Source of the DNA: Pseudomonas syringae
GTDB taxonomy: Bacteria > Pseudomonadota > Gammaproteobacteria > Pseudomonadales > Pseudomonadaceae
Direction: 5' to 3'
DNA length: 64,000 nt
NCBI RefSeq assembly: GCF_021605415.1
Contig: NZ_WKEQ01000019.1
Coordinates: 1 to 64,000, forward strand
Numbering within the stretch: position 1 is the stretch's first letter; every line of letters starts with the position of its first letter. The position numbers and the translations under genes were made by a program. The notes beneath the pieces were generated by a model. It made no database searches. It saw only the letters and a program-made list of their open reading frames with translations, and was not told where the DNA came from. Positions 8,501 to 17,795 of the stretch are shown here, in pieces.

Positions 8501-11500
8501 ATGGATAACGATATGCAGATACTGTGGAACGATGGTGAGCGCACCTTCTGTCGGGAAGTGCGCACGGGTGTGGCTGGCGAGCGCAATGTCCTCGTCGCAC
8601 GACCGACCGCCGAGCAGCCCCTTCCCGCATGCCTTGGACGGTTCGCCCATGAGTTTGCCCTGCGGGACGAACTGGATCGCGACTGGGCCGTGCTCCCGCT
8701 TGAGATGGAGCGGGAAAACGGGCAGATCAGCCTGCTGCTGGAAGATTGCGGCGGCACACCATTGATGCAGTTGCTGGTGGCCCCCATGCAGACGCCGACG
8801 TTCTTGCACCTGGCCATCCGCATCGTGCAGGCATTGGCAAAGCTGCATCAGCGCGGTTTGGTACACAAGGACATCAAACCCTCGCACATTCTAGTGAATT
8901 GCGCTGACGGGCAGGCTCGGCTGACCGGATTCGGCCTGGCGTCGTGGTTGCCACGGGAACGACAGCCGCTCGATACCATGGCCGGGACACTGGCGTATAT
9001 GGCGCCCGAACAGACCGGGCGCATGAATCGCTCGATCGATTCGCGCAGCGATCTGTATTCCTTCGGCGTCACGCTTTACGAGATGCTCACGGCGTCGTTG
9101 CCGTTCCTGGCCAAAGATCCGATTGAATGGGTGCATTGCCACATCGCCAAAAAACCCCAACCGCCGGGCGAACGGGTTGAAACCGTGCCCGCCATGCTGT
9201 GCGCGATCGTCATGAAACTGCTGGCCAAAACTGCCGAGGAACGCTACCAGACGGCCGCCAGTGTCGAGCATGATCTGCAGCGATGCCTCGCGGATTGGGA
9301 GCGCTGCGGTCATATCGATGAGTTTGTGTTGGGCGAGCAGGGCTCGTCCGATCGGCTAATGATTCCGGAAAGACTTTACGGGCGCGAGAACGAGGTGAGC
9401 ACCCTGATTTGCGCATTCGACCGGATCATTAAGAGCAGCGCACCTGAACTCATGCTGGTCAGCGGTTACTCCGGAATCGGCAAGTCCTCCGTGGTTAACG
9501 AGTTGCACAAGGCGCTGGTGCCGCCACGCGGAATTTTCGCCACGGGCAAGTTCGATCAATACCGACGAGACATTCCTTATGCGACGTTGGTGCAGGCATT
9601 CCAAAGCCTGGTGCGCACACTCCTTGGCAAGAACGACGCCGAACTGGCGCACTGGCGAGAAGCTTTGCATAACGCGCTCGATATCCACGCAGGCTTGATG
9701 ACCGACCTGATTCCGGAGCTGAAGCTGATTATCGGCGATCCGCCCCCTTTGCAGCCTCTGGAGCCGCAACAGGCGCAGCGTCGTTTTCTGCTGGTGTTTC
9801 GACGTTTCATCGGTGTATTTGCCCGGGCCGAGCATCCGCTGGCGTTGTTTCTCGATGACCTGCAGTGGATCGATGCGGCCACCCTCGATTTGCTGGAAGA
9901 CCTGCTGACCAGTTCAGATGTGCGCCATCTCATGCTGGTGGGGGCTTACCGCAGCAATGAAGTGGATGCCACGCACCCACTGACGCGCAAGCTTTACGCC
10001 ATTCGAGCAGCAGGAGGGCGGGTTGATGAAATCACCCTGGCGCCGCTTGCCAAAATCCACATCGAGCGGTTGATTGCGGATGCGCTCGGTGATGCGCTTG
10101 TACGTATCGAGCCCTTGGCACAGTTGGTGCTGGAAAAAACTGCGGGCAATCCTTTTTTTGTCATCCAGTTTCTGCAGACGCTCGCGGACGAGCAATTGCT
10201 GACCTTCGACCATAAGGCATTGCGCTGGAGCTGGAGCGAGGAACGCATTCATGCCAAGGGCTACACGGACAACATTGTGGATCTGATGGTTGGCAAACTG
10301 ACCCGATTACCGACTGAAACGCAACATGCACTGCAGCAACTGGCCTGCCTGGGCAGCGTTGCTGGTACCAGAGCACTCGCAACCGTTCTGGGCCTGGCCC
10401 CCGCGCAGATCCACGTCGTCATGTGGCAAGCCATCCGCCAGGAACTGGTGCAGCGGCTTGAAGATGCCTACGGCTTTGTACATGACCGCATTCATGAAGC
10501 GGCCTACTCGCTGATTCCCGGCACGGCCCGTGCCGAGGCTCACCTGCGAATCGGTCGGTTGCTGGCGGCGCAGACGCCTGAACAGGAACGTGAGGAGGTG
10601 ATTTTCGATATCGTCGGCCAGCTCAACAGTGGTGCCGTGCTGATCATCGACCCTGCCGAGCGGGAACAACTGGCGGCGTTCAATCTGTTGGCCGGTCGAC
10701 GGGCCAAGACATCGACGGCCTATGCATCGGCGCTCAATTATCTCGCCATGGGCTCGCGGTTGCTGGACGACGACAGTTGGGCCCGCCTGCACGAGCTGAA
10801 CTTTCAGCTGGAGTTGAACCGTGCCGAATGCGAGCTGCTGACCGGGCAATTACCGGCTGCTGACAAACGCCTGACGGCACTGTTGGCGCATGCCACGACG
10901 ACCATCGAGCGAGGTAATGTCGCGTGTCTTCTGATGGATGATTATTTGCTGATGGATCGTAGCGACGGCGCCGTTTCCGTTTGTCTGGATTACTTGCGTC
11001 ATGTCGGCATCGAATGGTCTGCCCGCCCGAGTGATCAGGAGGTACGCGAGGAATATGACCGTATCTGGACGTTGTTGGGCGATCGTTCCATCGAAGACCT
11101 TATTGATTTGCCGCTGATTGAAGACACCGTCTCGGTAATGACCCTCAGCGCCCTGAGCAAGCTTTTCCCACCCGCATTGCAATCGGACGCGAACCTGGCG
11201 TGCCTGTCGATCTGCAAAGCCATCACGCTTTGCCTGGAACGAGGCAATTGCGATGCGTCGTGTGTTCATTACGCCAATGCGTTCAGAGTCGCCGGGCGGC
11301 GGTTTGGCGACTACCAGGCCGGTTTCCGGTTCGGCCAATTGGGGTGCGATCTGGTGGATAAGCGCGGCCTGAATCAGTTCGAAGCGAGTACCTATCTGTG
11401 CTTCTCGAATTTCGCCGTACGCTGGATGCGACCTGTAGCGCAATGTCGCGAGTTGCTGCGCCGCTCGTTTACCGCCGCTAATCGAATCGGCGATTTGCCT

Positions 11501-13987
11501 TATGGCGCGTATGCCGGTAATGCCTTTACTTCTGACTTCCTGTTCGCTGGCGAGCCATTGTCCGAAGTACAAGACGTGGCGGAGCGTGGTATGGCTTATG
11601 CCAGAAAGGTTCGGTTCGGGCTGGTCACCGATTTCATCGGTACGCAATTGGCGATCATCCGGATGTTGCGGGGTTCGACGCCGGTTTTTGGTTGTTTTGA
11701 TAGCAGTGAGTTTGACGAGTCGACCACCGAGCAACACCTGTCCAGTAATCCGGATCTGGCATTGGCCGAATGTTGGTACTGGGTGCGCAAACTTCAGGCG
11801 CGCTACATGGCCGACGATCCCGGTGCGGCGATGCAAGCCGCCGCTAAAGCCCAGCGTTTGCTGTGGACGTCCTATCTGTTTTTTGAAGAAGCCGAGTTTT
11901 GCTTCTATGACGCACTGGCGCGTGCCCGCTGGTGCGACAGCCTATTGGTGGCCGAGCGTGCGCCGCACTTGCTTGCCATGGCGGCAAATCATCGCCAGCT
12001 TCAAATGTGGGCCGAGCAATGTCCGGAAAATTTTGCCAGCCGTGCTGCGTTGGTCGAGGCGGAGATTGCGCGCGTGGATGGGCGGTTGATTGACGCCGAA
12101 ATGCTTTACGAACAAGCCATCCACGCCGCGCAGAAGTCTGGTTTCGTGCATGTCGAGGCGCTGGCCAACGAACTCGCCTCGCGTTTTTACGCGGCGCGTG
12201 GCCTCGGCAAAGTAGCCAGTGTCTACTTGCAAGATGCGCGCTATGGCTACCAGCGCTGGGGCGCGGACGGCAAAGTGCGGCAGCTTGAAATGCGCTATCC
12301 GTCACTCAGAAACGAACCGCCCGCACCCGGCGCGACGACGACGATGATCGCTTCAGTGGAACACCTTGATCTGGCGACGGTGATAAAGGTTTCGCAAGCG
12401 TTGTCGGGCGAAATCGTTCTGGAAAAACTCATCGACATCATCATGCGCACTGCCATTGAACAGGCGGGGGCCGAACGTGGGGTGTTGATCCTTTCGGACG
12501 CCAATGAACATCGCATCGCCGCACAAGTGACAACCGGTAGCGACGCCATGCAATTGCGCGACATGCCCATGACCTCGGCATTACTGCCTGAATCACTGCT
12601 CTACCATGTCTTGCGCAGCGGCGAGAGTGTTTTCCTGGATGACGCCCTGCACGAATCCGCGTTTTCCGAAGATCCTTACATCCGACGCAACCAGGCCCGT
12701 TCGGTGCTTTGCCTGCCACTGATGAATCAGGGCAAGCAGGGCGGGGCTTTGTATCTGGAAAACAATCTGGCGGCGCGTGTCTTCAGCCCGACCCGGATTG
12801 CAGTATTGAAACTGGTGGCTTCGCAGGCGGCCATTTCGCTTGAAAACGCGCGCTTGTACCGCGAAGTCGCAGAGCGTGAAAGCAAGATCCGGCGATTGGT
12901 GGACGCCAATATCATCGGGATCCTCGTTTGGGACGCTAACGGTGACATCCGCGAGGCCAATGACGCATTCCTGCGAATGGTCGGCTACGAGCGCGAAGAT
13001 CTGGTCTCGGGTCGCCTGCGCTGGAAAGACCTGACCACACCGCAGTACCGTGAAATTAGTGAGCACTACCTGGCCAAGGCCGTACAGACAGGTTATGCCC
13101 AGCCGTACGAGAAGGAATATTTGCGCAAGGATGGCAGTCGGTTGCCGGTGATCGTCGGTCTCGCCATGTTTGAGTCCAGCGGCAAGGAAGGTGTGGCGTT
13201 CGTACTGGATTTGAGCGAACGCAAGCAGGCGGAAGAAAAAATCCGCGAAAGCGAGCGGCGCTACCGAGAAGTGCAAACCGAATTGGCGCACGCGAACCGT
13301 GTCGCAACCATGGGCCAGCTCGTGGCATCGATTGCCCACGAAGTCAATCAACCGATTGCGGCATCGATCCTCAACGCTAATGCCGCGTTGCGCTGGATGA
13401 GCATTCAGCCGCCGGAAATCGAAGAGGTTCGCACAGTGCTCGGCAGCCTTATCAAAGACGCCAATCGTGCTGCCGATATTCTGGGCCGAATCCGTCGCCA
13501 TATCCGCAAAGCCCCTCCGCAAAAAGGGCCAGTCAATATCAATGTGGCGATTGAGGAAATGATCGAGTTCAGCCGTGGCCAGATCACCAAGCTTGGAACG
13601 GTGGTGCAGATGCTGCTGGAACGCGATTTGCCATTGATAGAAGGTGACCGTGTCGAACTGCAACAGGTGCTGCTCAACCTCATCATGAATGCGCTTGAGG
13701 CGATGGGTGCTGAACACGAATGCGAACCTCGGCTGCTCATCAGTACCTCGCTGGATGATGACGGTGACGTGCTGGTCAGCGTAAGCGATTCAGGGCCGGG
13801 GTTTGCGACTGAAAACATCGAGCAGATGTTTGCGTCTTTTTACACCACCAAACCCACTGGATTAGGCATGGGCTTGTCGATATGTCGTTCAATCATCGAG
13901 GCTCACGGCGGCCACTTGTGGGCAAGTGCCAACATGCCATGCGGTGCGACCGTTCAATTCACACTGCCCGTTAATACTTTGGTTTAG
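8501..13987 (+). CDS. Trifunctional kinase-like / AAA ATPase / GAF-PAS sensor histidine kinase
   Basis: 1828 residues (start at 8501, or at the ATG four codons later). Order of domains: protein-kinase-like about 1-270; P-loop ATPase from about 285 with Walker A SGYSGIGKSS (K328), then a long TPR-like helical region; GAF about 1286-1450; PAS about 1460-1580; HisKA with AHEVNQPIAA (H1613); HATPase with NLIMNALEAM, DSGPGF and GLGMGLSICRS at the C-terminus. There are no membrane segments, so it is a cytosolic sensor. The kinase-like domain has HKDIKPSH (D124, with His129 where the Mg-binding Asn is expected) and GFG (143-145) where DFG is normal, so protein-kinase activity is doubtful while the histidine kinase looks intact. 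The FixJ-type regulator at 14747 is the likely phosphorylation target. Confidence 0.93.
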   Translation: MDNDMQILWNDGERTFCREVRTGVAGERNVLVARPTAEQPLPACLGRFAHEFALRDELDRDWAVLPLEMERENGQISLLLEDCGGTPLMQLLVAPMQTPTFLHLAIRIVQALAKLHQRGLVHKDIKPSHILVNCADGQARLTGFGLASWLPRERQPLDTMAGTLAYMAPEQTGRMNRSIDSRSDLYSFGVTLYEMLTASLPFLAKDPIEWVHCHIAKKPQPPGERVETVPAMLCAIVMKLLAKTAEERYQTAASVEHDLQRCLADWERCGHIDEFVLGEQGSSDRLMIPERLYGRENEVSTLICAFDRIIKSSAPELMLVSGYSGIGKSSVVNELHKALVPPRGIFATGKFDQYRRDIPYATLVQAFQSLVRTLLGKNDAELAHWREALHNALDIHAGLMTDLIPELKLIIGDPPPLQPLEPQQAQRRFLLVFRRFIGVFARAEHPLALFLDDLQWIDAATLDLLEDLLTSSDVRHLMLVGAYRSNEVDATHPLTRKLYAIRAAGGRVDEITLAPLAKIHIERLIADALGDALVRIEPLAQLVLEKTAGNPFFVIQFLQTLADEQLLTFDHKALRWSWSEERIHAKGYTDNIVDLMVGKLTRLPTETQHALQQLACLGSVAGTRALATVLGLAPAQIHVVMWQAIRQELVQRLEDAYGFVHDRIHEAAYSLIPGTARAEAHLRIGRLLAAQTPEQEREEVIFDIVGQLNSGAVLIIDPAEREQLAAFNLLAGRRAKTSTAYASALNYLAMGSRLLDDDSWARLHELNFQLELNRAECELLTGQLPAADKRLTALLAHATTTIERGNVACLLMDDYLLMDRSDGAVSVCLDYLRHVGIEWSARPSDQEVREEYDRIWTLLGDRSIEDLIDLPLIEDTVSVMTLSALSKLFPPALQSDANLACLSICKAITLCLERGNCDASCVHYANAFRVAGRRFGDYQAGFRFGQLGCDLVDKRGLNQFEASTYLCFSNFAVRWMRPVAQCRELLRRSFTAANRIGDLPYGAYAGNAFTSDFLFAGEPLSEVQDVAERGMAYARKVRFGLVTDFIGTQLAIIRMLRGSTPVFGCFDSSEFDESTTEQHLSSNPDLALAECWYWVRKLQARYMADDPGAAMQAAAKAQRLLWTSYLFFEEAEFCFYDALARARWCDSLLVAERAPHLLAMAANHRQLQMWAEQCPENFASRAALVEAEIARVDGRLIDAEMLYEQAIHAAQKSGFVHVEALANELASRFYAARGLGKVASVYLQDARYGYQRWGADGKVRQLEMRYPSLRNEPPAPGATTTMIASVEHLDLATVIKVSQALSGEIVLEKLIDIIMRTAIEQAGAERGVLILSDANEHRIAAQVTTGSDAMQLRDMPMTSALLPESLLYHVLRSGESVFLDDALHESAFSEDPYIRRNQARSVLCLPLMNQGKQGGALYLENNLAARVFSPTRIAVLKLVASQAAISLENARLYREVAERESKIRRLVDANIIGILVWDANGDIREANDAFLRMVGYEREDLVSGRLRWKDLTTPQYREISEHYLAKAVQTGYAQPYEKEYLRKDGSRLPVIVGLAMFESSGKEGVAFVLDLSERKQAEEKIRESERRYREVQTELAHANRVATMGQLVASIAHEVNQPIAASILNANAALRWMSIQPPEIEEVRTVLGSLIKDANRAADILGRIRRHIRKAPPQKGPVNINVAIEEMIEFSRGQITKLGTVVQMLLERDLPLIEGDRVELQQVLLNLIMNALEAMGAEHECEPRLLISTSLDDDGDVLVSVSDSGPGFATENIEQMFASFYTTKPTGLGMGLSICRSIIEAHGGHLWASANMPCGATVQFTLPVNTLV

Positions 13988-14087
13988 AGAGTGCATATCA
14001 ACGGTCATTTAAAGTAGTCGTGTGTACAAATGAAGTTCCACAGCGCGGGCGATACATTACTCGTCAAGGGTTGTGGAGGTTTTTATC

Positions 14088-14654
14088 ATGAACACGCTCG
14101 CAAACAAGTTGATGAAGGCAGTGGCCGTTTTGCATGTGCCGCGAACGGCATTGAATGTTGGCGGGTATTTGAGTACATGCCTGTACGCATGTTGCAAGTG
14201 CGCCTGTGGCCGCATCATCCCGGCGGTACCATCATCAATGCTGGCGGAAATGAACCCTGTCGACTTTCCTGTCGGAGCGCATCTGATGACGCCTCGACCG
14301 TTTTATGTTCACCACGGGATCTATCTCGGGCGCGGAAAGGTGGCGCATTATTCGGGTTTTAGCGGCTCTTTCACGGCGGGCCCTGTCGAAGTGACCACTG
14401 TTGGACAATTTGCCAACGGTAAGCCGGTCTGGCTGAAAGAGGAGTTTGGTGAATATTCAAACGAGGACATTGCCTTGCGTGCGCGATCACGTATAGGTGA
14501 AAGTCAGTACCGTATCTTTTCCAACAACTGCGAGCACTTCTGTAGTTGGTGCATCAATGGAACCAGTTGTAGCGCTCAAGTCCGGTCGCTTGTGTATTAC
14601 CCTTGTTATTTATTTTTACTAATCTGGGTATTGGACTTAACGGTGTTCGCATAA
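14088..14654 (+). CDS. LRAT-domain (NlpC/P60-superfamily) protein
   Basis: 188 residues from the ATG at 14088, chosen because GGAGG lies nine bases upstream; an in-frame ATG at 14073 overlaps that site. The LRAT pattern is present: VGAHLMTPRPFYVHHGIYLG (His75/76), AHYSG (His87) and NNCEHFCSWC (Cys148), the His-His-Cys set of lecithin:retinol acyltransferase-like thiol enzymes. A hydrophobic segment at about 166-187 could anchor it to a membrane. Nine cysteines, including a CCKCAC run near residues 35-40, are unusual. Bacterial members may be acyltransferases or amidases acting on lipids. It lies between the sensor kinase and a FixJ-type regulator on the same strand, so it may belong to that signalling unit. 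Confidence 0.8.
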   Translation: MNTLANKLMKAVAVLHVPRTALNVGGYLSTCLYACCKCACGRIIPAVPSSMLAEMNPVDFPVGAHLMTPRPFYVHHGIYLGRGKVAHYSGFSGSFTAGPVEVTTVGQFANGKPVWLKEEFGEYSNEDIALRARSRIGESQYRIFSNNCEHFCSWCINGTSCSAQVRSLVYYPCYLFLLIWVLDLTVFA

Positions 14655-14746
14655 ATGTTTCGTGGGCGGTCTACATTTCTTACTTCGTCCATGAGAGGAG
14701 GAAGTGCTGTGTTACACTTTTTTCCATTTGACGGAAGGGCTTGTGC

Positions 14747-15400
14747 ATGAGCAGTCATTCACCATCCGGTGAGCAGGCGGGTAAGGGGTCGATGGTCTTC
14801 GTAGTGGATGATGATGCCTCCATGCGCGAGGCCTTGAGCAACCTGTTGCGTTCCGCCGGTATTCAGGTCGAAACGTTCGCATCAACGGCAGAGTTTCTTC
14901 AGCATGCGAAAACCGACGGCGCGAGCTGTCTGGTGCTGGACGTAAGACTGCAAGGCAGCAGCGGACTGGAATTTCAAAGCCAACTGGCCAAATCCAATAC
15001 CAATATTCCAATTATTTTTATCACCGGACATGGCGACATCGAAATGTCGGTCAAGGCGATGAAGGCCGGCGCGGTAGACTTCTTGGCCAAACCGTTTCGT
15101 GAGCAGGATCTTTTGGATGCAGTGTCAGCTGCGCTTCAGGCCGACGTTCGGCGCCGCGAAATCGAGGCGCAGTTCTCCGATCTGAATGCCCTTTTCCAGA
15201 CGCTGACCGTGCGCGAGAAAGAGGTCATGGGCCTGGCCGTCAAAGGGCTGATGAACAAGCAGATCGCCGGCCAGATGAATCTCAGTGAAATCACCGTAAA
15301 AATCCATCGAGGGCATGCCATGAAAAAAATGCAGGCCAAATCGTTTGCCGATCTGGTGCGCATGGCCGAGGCACTGGGCGAGCGTCTTCATCAAACCTGA
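14747..15400 (+). CDS. FixJ/NarL-type response regulator with LuxR helix-turn-helix
   Basis: 217 residues from the ATG at 14747, with GGAAG upstream. The receiver has FVVDDDASMREAL, the phospho-acceptor in CLVLDVRLQGSSGLEFQ, FITGHGD and FLAKPF. The LuxR-type DNA-binding domain follows at about 150-210 (LTVREKEVMGLAVKGLMNKQIAGQMNLSEITVKIHRGHAMKKM). The FixJ architecture and the position downstream of the large kinase and the LRAT gene suggest it is the cognate regulator of the kinase at 8501. Its targets are unknown. Confidence 0.92.
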   Translation: MSSHSPSGEQAGKGSMVFVVDDDASMREALSNLLRSAGIQVETFASTAEFLQHAKTDGASCLVLDVRLQGSSGLEFQSQLAKSNTNIPIIFITGHGDIEMSVKAMKAGAVDFLAKPFREQDLLDAVSAALQADVRRREIEAQFSDLNALFQTLTVREKEVMGLAVKGLMNKQIAGQMNLSEITVKIHRGHAMKKMQAKSFADLVRMAEALGERLHQT

Positions 15401-15410
15401 AGTGACCTCA

Positions 15411-15668
15411 TCACCGCTTACACTGCGCCAACACCACTTTGCACGTCGACGGCGTCCCTCCGGATCGCCCGGCGTAACGCGCGCAGTTGTTCAGGGATTT
15501 CTGCTGCGCGATGCCCAAGGTCGAACCCCACGCCAAGCCACCTTCGCCCGCCGTCGGTAGCGCTTTGGCGTAGCAGTTCGAGCCTGCCACCGGGGTTGCC
15601 TTGCTCGCGCATCCGGCCATCGACAGGCAGAGGGCGAGCAGGGCACATGAGCAGCACGTTCTAATCAT
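15411..15668 (-). CDS. Small lipoprotein of unknown function
   Basis: 85 residues. The N-terminus is a lipoprotein signal with lipobox LSMAGC (acyl-Cys near residue 20). The mature part is about 65 residues with four further cysteines (NCYAK, NCARY, TCKVV, AQCKR), so disulfide bonds in the periplasm are likely. I do not recognise a family. It converges with the response regulator gene, whose stop is only 11 bases away, and precedes the DUF3313 lipoprotein gene on the same strand in genome order. Confidence 0.75.
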   Translation of the reverse strand: MIRTCCSCALLALCLSMAGCASKATPVAGSNCYAKALPTAGEGGLAWGSTLGIAQQKSLNNCARYAGRSGGTPSTCKVVLAQCKR

Positions 15669-15727
15669 TACGGATCTTCTATCTCCAAAAGCAGGCCTGC
15701 ATTAAACCCGACAATGGCGGCCGGTCG

Positions 15728-16402
15728 TTAACGGATAAACGCCTGGAGATCCGCCCCCAACTTATCAATCGCCGCTTTGAAGTCTTTCGCGGTGATTTTC
15801 TGGCTGGCGTTCGACAGCTGACTGCCGAAGATTTTGCGCACCACTTTGGCGACGGTCTGGTTGTTGCTGGCGTCGATCAGTTCGGCTTCGATGAACAGCG
15901 TGGTGTCTTGATCGCGATGGCCGGTGGCGGCGCTGACGCCACCGACGACGGCGGCGACGGGGACGACTTCATACCATTTCATGCCTTCGTTCTCGGCGTT
16001 TACCCCGGTGATCGCGGCACGCAGGATCAAGGCTTTGGCGCCGGCAGGCACGGAAGTCGTCTGGGTTACGACCCGATATTTTTGACCCAGGACGCCTTTG
16101 GCCTTGCTGGTCATGTAGTTTTGGATGTCATCGAGGGTTTGGCGGTTGACGCGCTCGTTCGGTTGCGGCGCCGGGTACAACTCGAGTCGGTTGAAGACCA
16201 CGGTGTCATAGGCATTCGGGTTCCACGACGGCGCGACCCAGCGCATGGCTTTTTCGCCGCTGGTGGTGGTCACTTCCTCAAGGTTGTTGTAGTTGGGCAG
16301 GAAGCCGGAATATTGCGCGCGCTCGGTGACTTTCGAGGTGCAACCGCCGAGCACGACAAGGGCCAGCGCTGTGCTGACAAACAGTTTTCGGGACAGGTTC
16401 AT
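15728..16402 (-). CDS. DUF3313-type lipoprotein
   Basis: 224 residues, with lipobox VVLGGC (Cys21). The segment YSGFLPNYNNLEEV ... MRWVAPSWNPNAYDTVVFNRLELYPAP is characteristic of the DUF3313 family of bacterial lipoproteins. The C-terminal part (DFKAAIDKLGADLQAFI) is helical. The role is unknown; the family is usually predicted to sit in the outer membrane facing the periplasm. It follows the FadL-type channel gene on the same strand by about 50 bases and may be co-transcribed with it. Confidence 0.85.
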   Translation of the reverse strand: MNLSRKLFVSTALALVVLGGCTSKVTERAQYSGFLPNYNNLEEVTTTSGEKAMRWVAPSWNPNAYDTVVFNRLELYPAPQPNERVNRQTLDDIQNYMTSKAKGVLGQKYRVVTQTTSVPAGAKALILRAAITGVNAENEGMKWYEVVPVAAVVGGVSAATGHRDQDTTLFIEAELIDASNNQTVAKVVRKIFGSQLSNASQKITAKDFKAAIDKLGADLQAFIR

Positions 16403-16449
16403 GGTGGTGTGTGCTCCGTGGATTCAGTCGTATTTTTTTGGGGGTGAAA

Positions 16450-16466
16450 TGGCGTCAAAAACGCCA
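16450..16466 (-). terminator. Small hairpin overlapping the FadL-gene stop codon
   Basis: TGGCGT (16450-16455) and ACGCCA (16461-16466) are perfectly complementary with a five-base loop and include the stop of the FadL-type gene. On the minus strand it is followed by ATTTCACC rather than a clean U-tract, so termination would be weak at best. Confidence 0.3.
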
Positions 16467-17723
16467 GGTCATGTTGCCGGTCACGGCTTGAATCCAGGCG
16501 TTGTCGAACTGACCGGAAGTTCGCGTGCCCGACGTCGATTTGGTCTGATCCACCGGCATGTCGCCGAGCCAGACGAGCGCCCAGCTGACGTTGACGTCGG
16601 TGTCTTTATTGATGGCGTAAGTGGCGCCGGTCGCCAGGCGCCAGGATTCGCCCATAGGGACGGTGAAGGTGCGATTGCCGTCGGAGACGGCGCTGCTGTC
16701 GTAGGCGATGCCGACGTTCCACAGCAGTTGTCGGGTGGCTTGATATTGGGCGCCGAGGGCCAGCTGCCAGGTGTCTTTGAAATGCGCGTCGATGGTGGTC
16801 GATTGCGCACCGACCGCTGTGGTGTCGACTTGCACGGCGATGTCGCCGAATTCCGACCAGTCCTGCCAGTTGACCGAGGCCAGCAAGGCCCACTGCGCAT
16901 CGAGTTGTTGAAACAGGCTCAGGGTCGCGGTTTGCGGCACGGTCATGTCGAGTTGGGTGTCGATGCCGTCCAGCTGCCGCAGCAACGGGCCGTCGCCTTT
17001 GACGTCCAGTCCGTCCTCGAAGTCCAGATCGACTTTGCTGGTGTAGGCCAGGCCGATGCGGGTGCCGGGTTGCGGCGCGTAGATCACGCCGACGTTGGCG
17101 CCGAATCCCCAGTCGTTGTCCTTGTATTTGAACTGGCCGTCGCTACGGTCGGTCAGGCCGAACGGCGAGCGGTCGATGGCGGTCTGCGCCTGAAGCATGC
17201 CGTACATGGCTTTGACGCCGAGGCCGACCGACCACTGCTCATTGAAGCGATAGGCCACGCTGGGGACAAAAGAGAGTCCGGCGAGGCTGGCGTTCTGGGC
17301 GAAGTAACGCCCCGACCAGTTGTTGTCGTAATTGGCGGCGAGGCCAAAATCGCCGTAGTTGCCGAAGCCGACGCTCCAGTGTTCATCGAGTTGATGGCTG
17401 ATGAAGAAACTGCCGCCGGGAATCGGGTCGAGCGCATTGCCGCTGCCATTGCCGGTGCCGTTGGTGTTGGCGTCGCGGTTGAAGGTCAGGTTGCCGTAGA
17501 TCACTTGCAGGCCACCGGTAATTTGCGTGGCGGGCAGGTAACTCATGCCGGCCGGGTTGCTGGCGATGGTCGACGGGCCTTGCGCGCGGGCAGCCGCGCC
17601 GGCATTCGCCAAGCCAGTGTTATCGGTGCCGATTTCGTAGAGCATGATGCCGCCGGCCTGGGCTTGCGAGATGCACAAGGCAAGCAGGGTGACGGTGGGC
17701 AGGGCGCTTTTGCTGATGTTCAT
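16455..17723 (-). CDS. FadL/OmpP1/TodX-type outer-membrane transport protein
   Basis: 422 residues from the ATG at 17723 (MNISKSALPTVTLLALCISQAQAGG, a signal peptide cleaved after about residue 23). An ATG nine codons upstream would put charged residues ahead of the signal peptide. After the signal comes the FadL hatch-like N-terminus (ENGTDNTGLANAG-type: YEIGTDNTGLANAGAAARAQ). Repeated amphipathic strands follow, ending in TGNMTWRF with the terminal Phe of an outer-membrane beta-barrel. The family imports long-chain fatty acids and other hydrophobic compounds. It lies directly downstream of the arylsulfatase gene (73 bases), so a hydrophobic sulfate ester is a plausible cargo by context only. 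Confidence 0.9.
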   Translation of the reverse strand: MNISKSALPTVTLLALCISQAQAGGIMLYEIGTDNTGLANAGAAARAQGPSTIASNPAGMSYLPATQITGGLQVIYGNLTFNRDANTNGTGNGSGNALDPIPGGSFFISHQLDEHWSVGFGNYGDFGLAANYDNNWSGRYFAQNASLAGLSFVPSVAYRFNEQWSVGLGVKAMYGMLQAQTAIDRSPFGLTDRSDGQFKYKDNDWGFGANVGVIYAPQPGTRIGLAYTSKVDLDFEDGLDVKGDGPLLRQLDGIDTQLDMTVPQTATLSLFQQLDAQWALLASVNWQDWSEFGDIAVQVDTTAVGAQSTTIDAHFKDTWQLALGAQYQATRQLLWNVGIAYDSSAVSDGNRTFTVPMGESWRLATGATYAINKDTDVNVSWALVWLGDMPVDQTKSTSGTRTSGQFDNAWIQAVTGNMTWRF

Positions 17724-17752
17724 GGGCTGACCTCGATCAACGTGCGTCAATG

Positions 17753-17782
17753 AGGCGGATGGCCGAAGAAGGTCATCCGCCT
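17753..17782 (-). terminator. Hairpin between arylsulfatase and FadL genes
   Basis: AGGCGGATGGCC (17753-17764) pairs with GGTCATCCGCCT (17771-17782), with one wobble or mismatch. It lies in the gap between the two minus-strand genes. There is no strong U-tract on the minus strand, so it may be a processing or attenuation hairpin rather than a full terminator. Confidence 0.4.
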
Positions 17783-17795
17783 TTCGCGTGACGTG

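Noticed and set aside
14030..14362. 110-codon open frame overlapping the start of the LRAT gene
   Set aside because: No ribosome-binding site or family match. The overlapping frame at 14088 has GGAGG and the complete LRAT motif set.
16293..17753. 486-codon open frame on the plus strand opposite the FadL-type gene
   Set aside because: Gly/Ala/Val-rich antisense frame without recognisable domains. The minus strand has a signal peptide, beta-strands and terminal Phe as in FadL.
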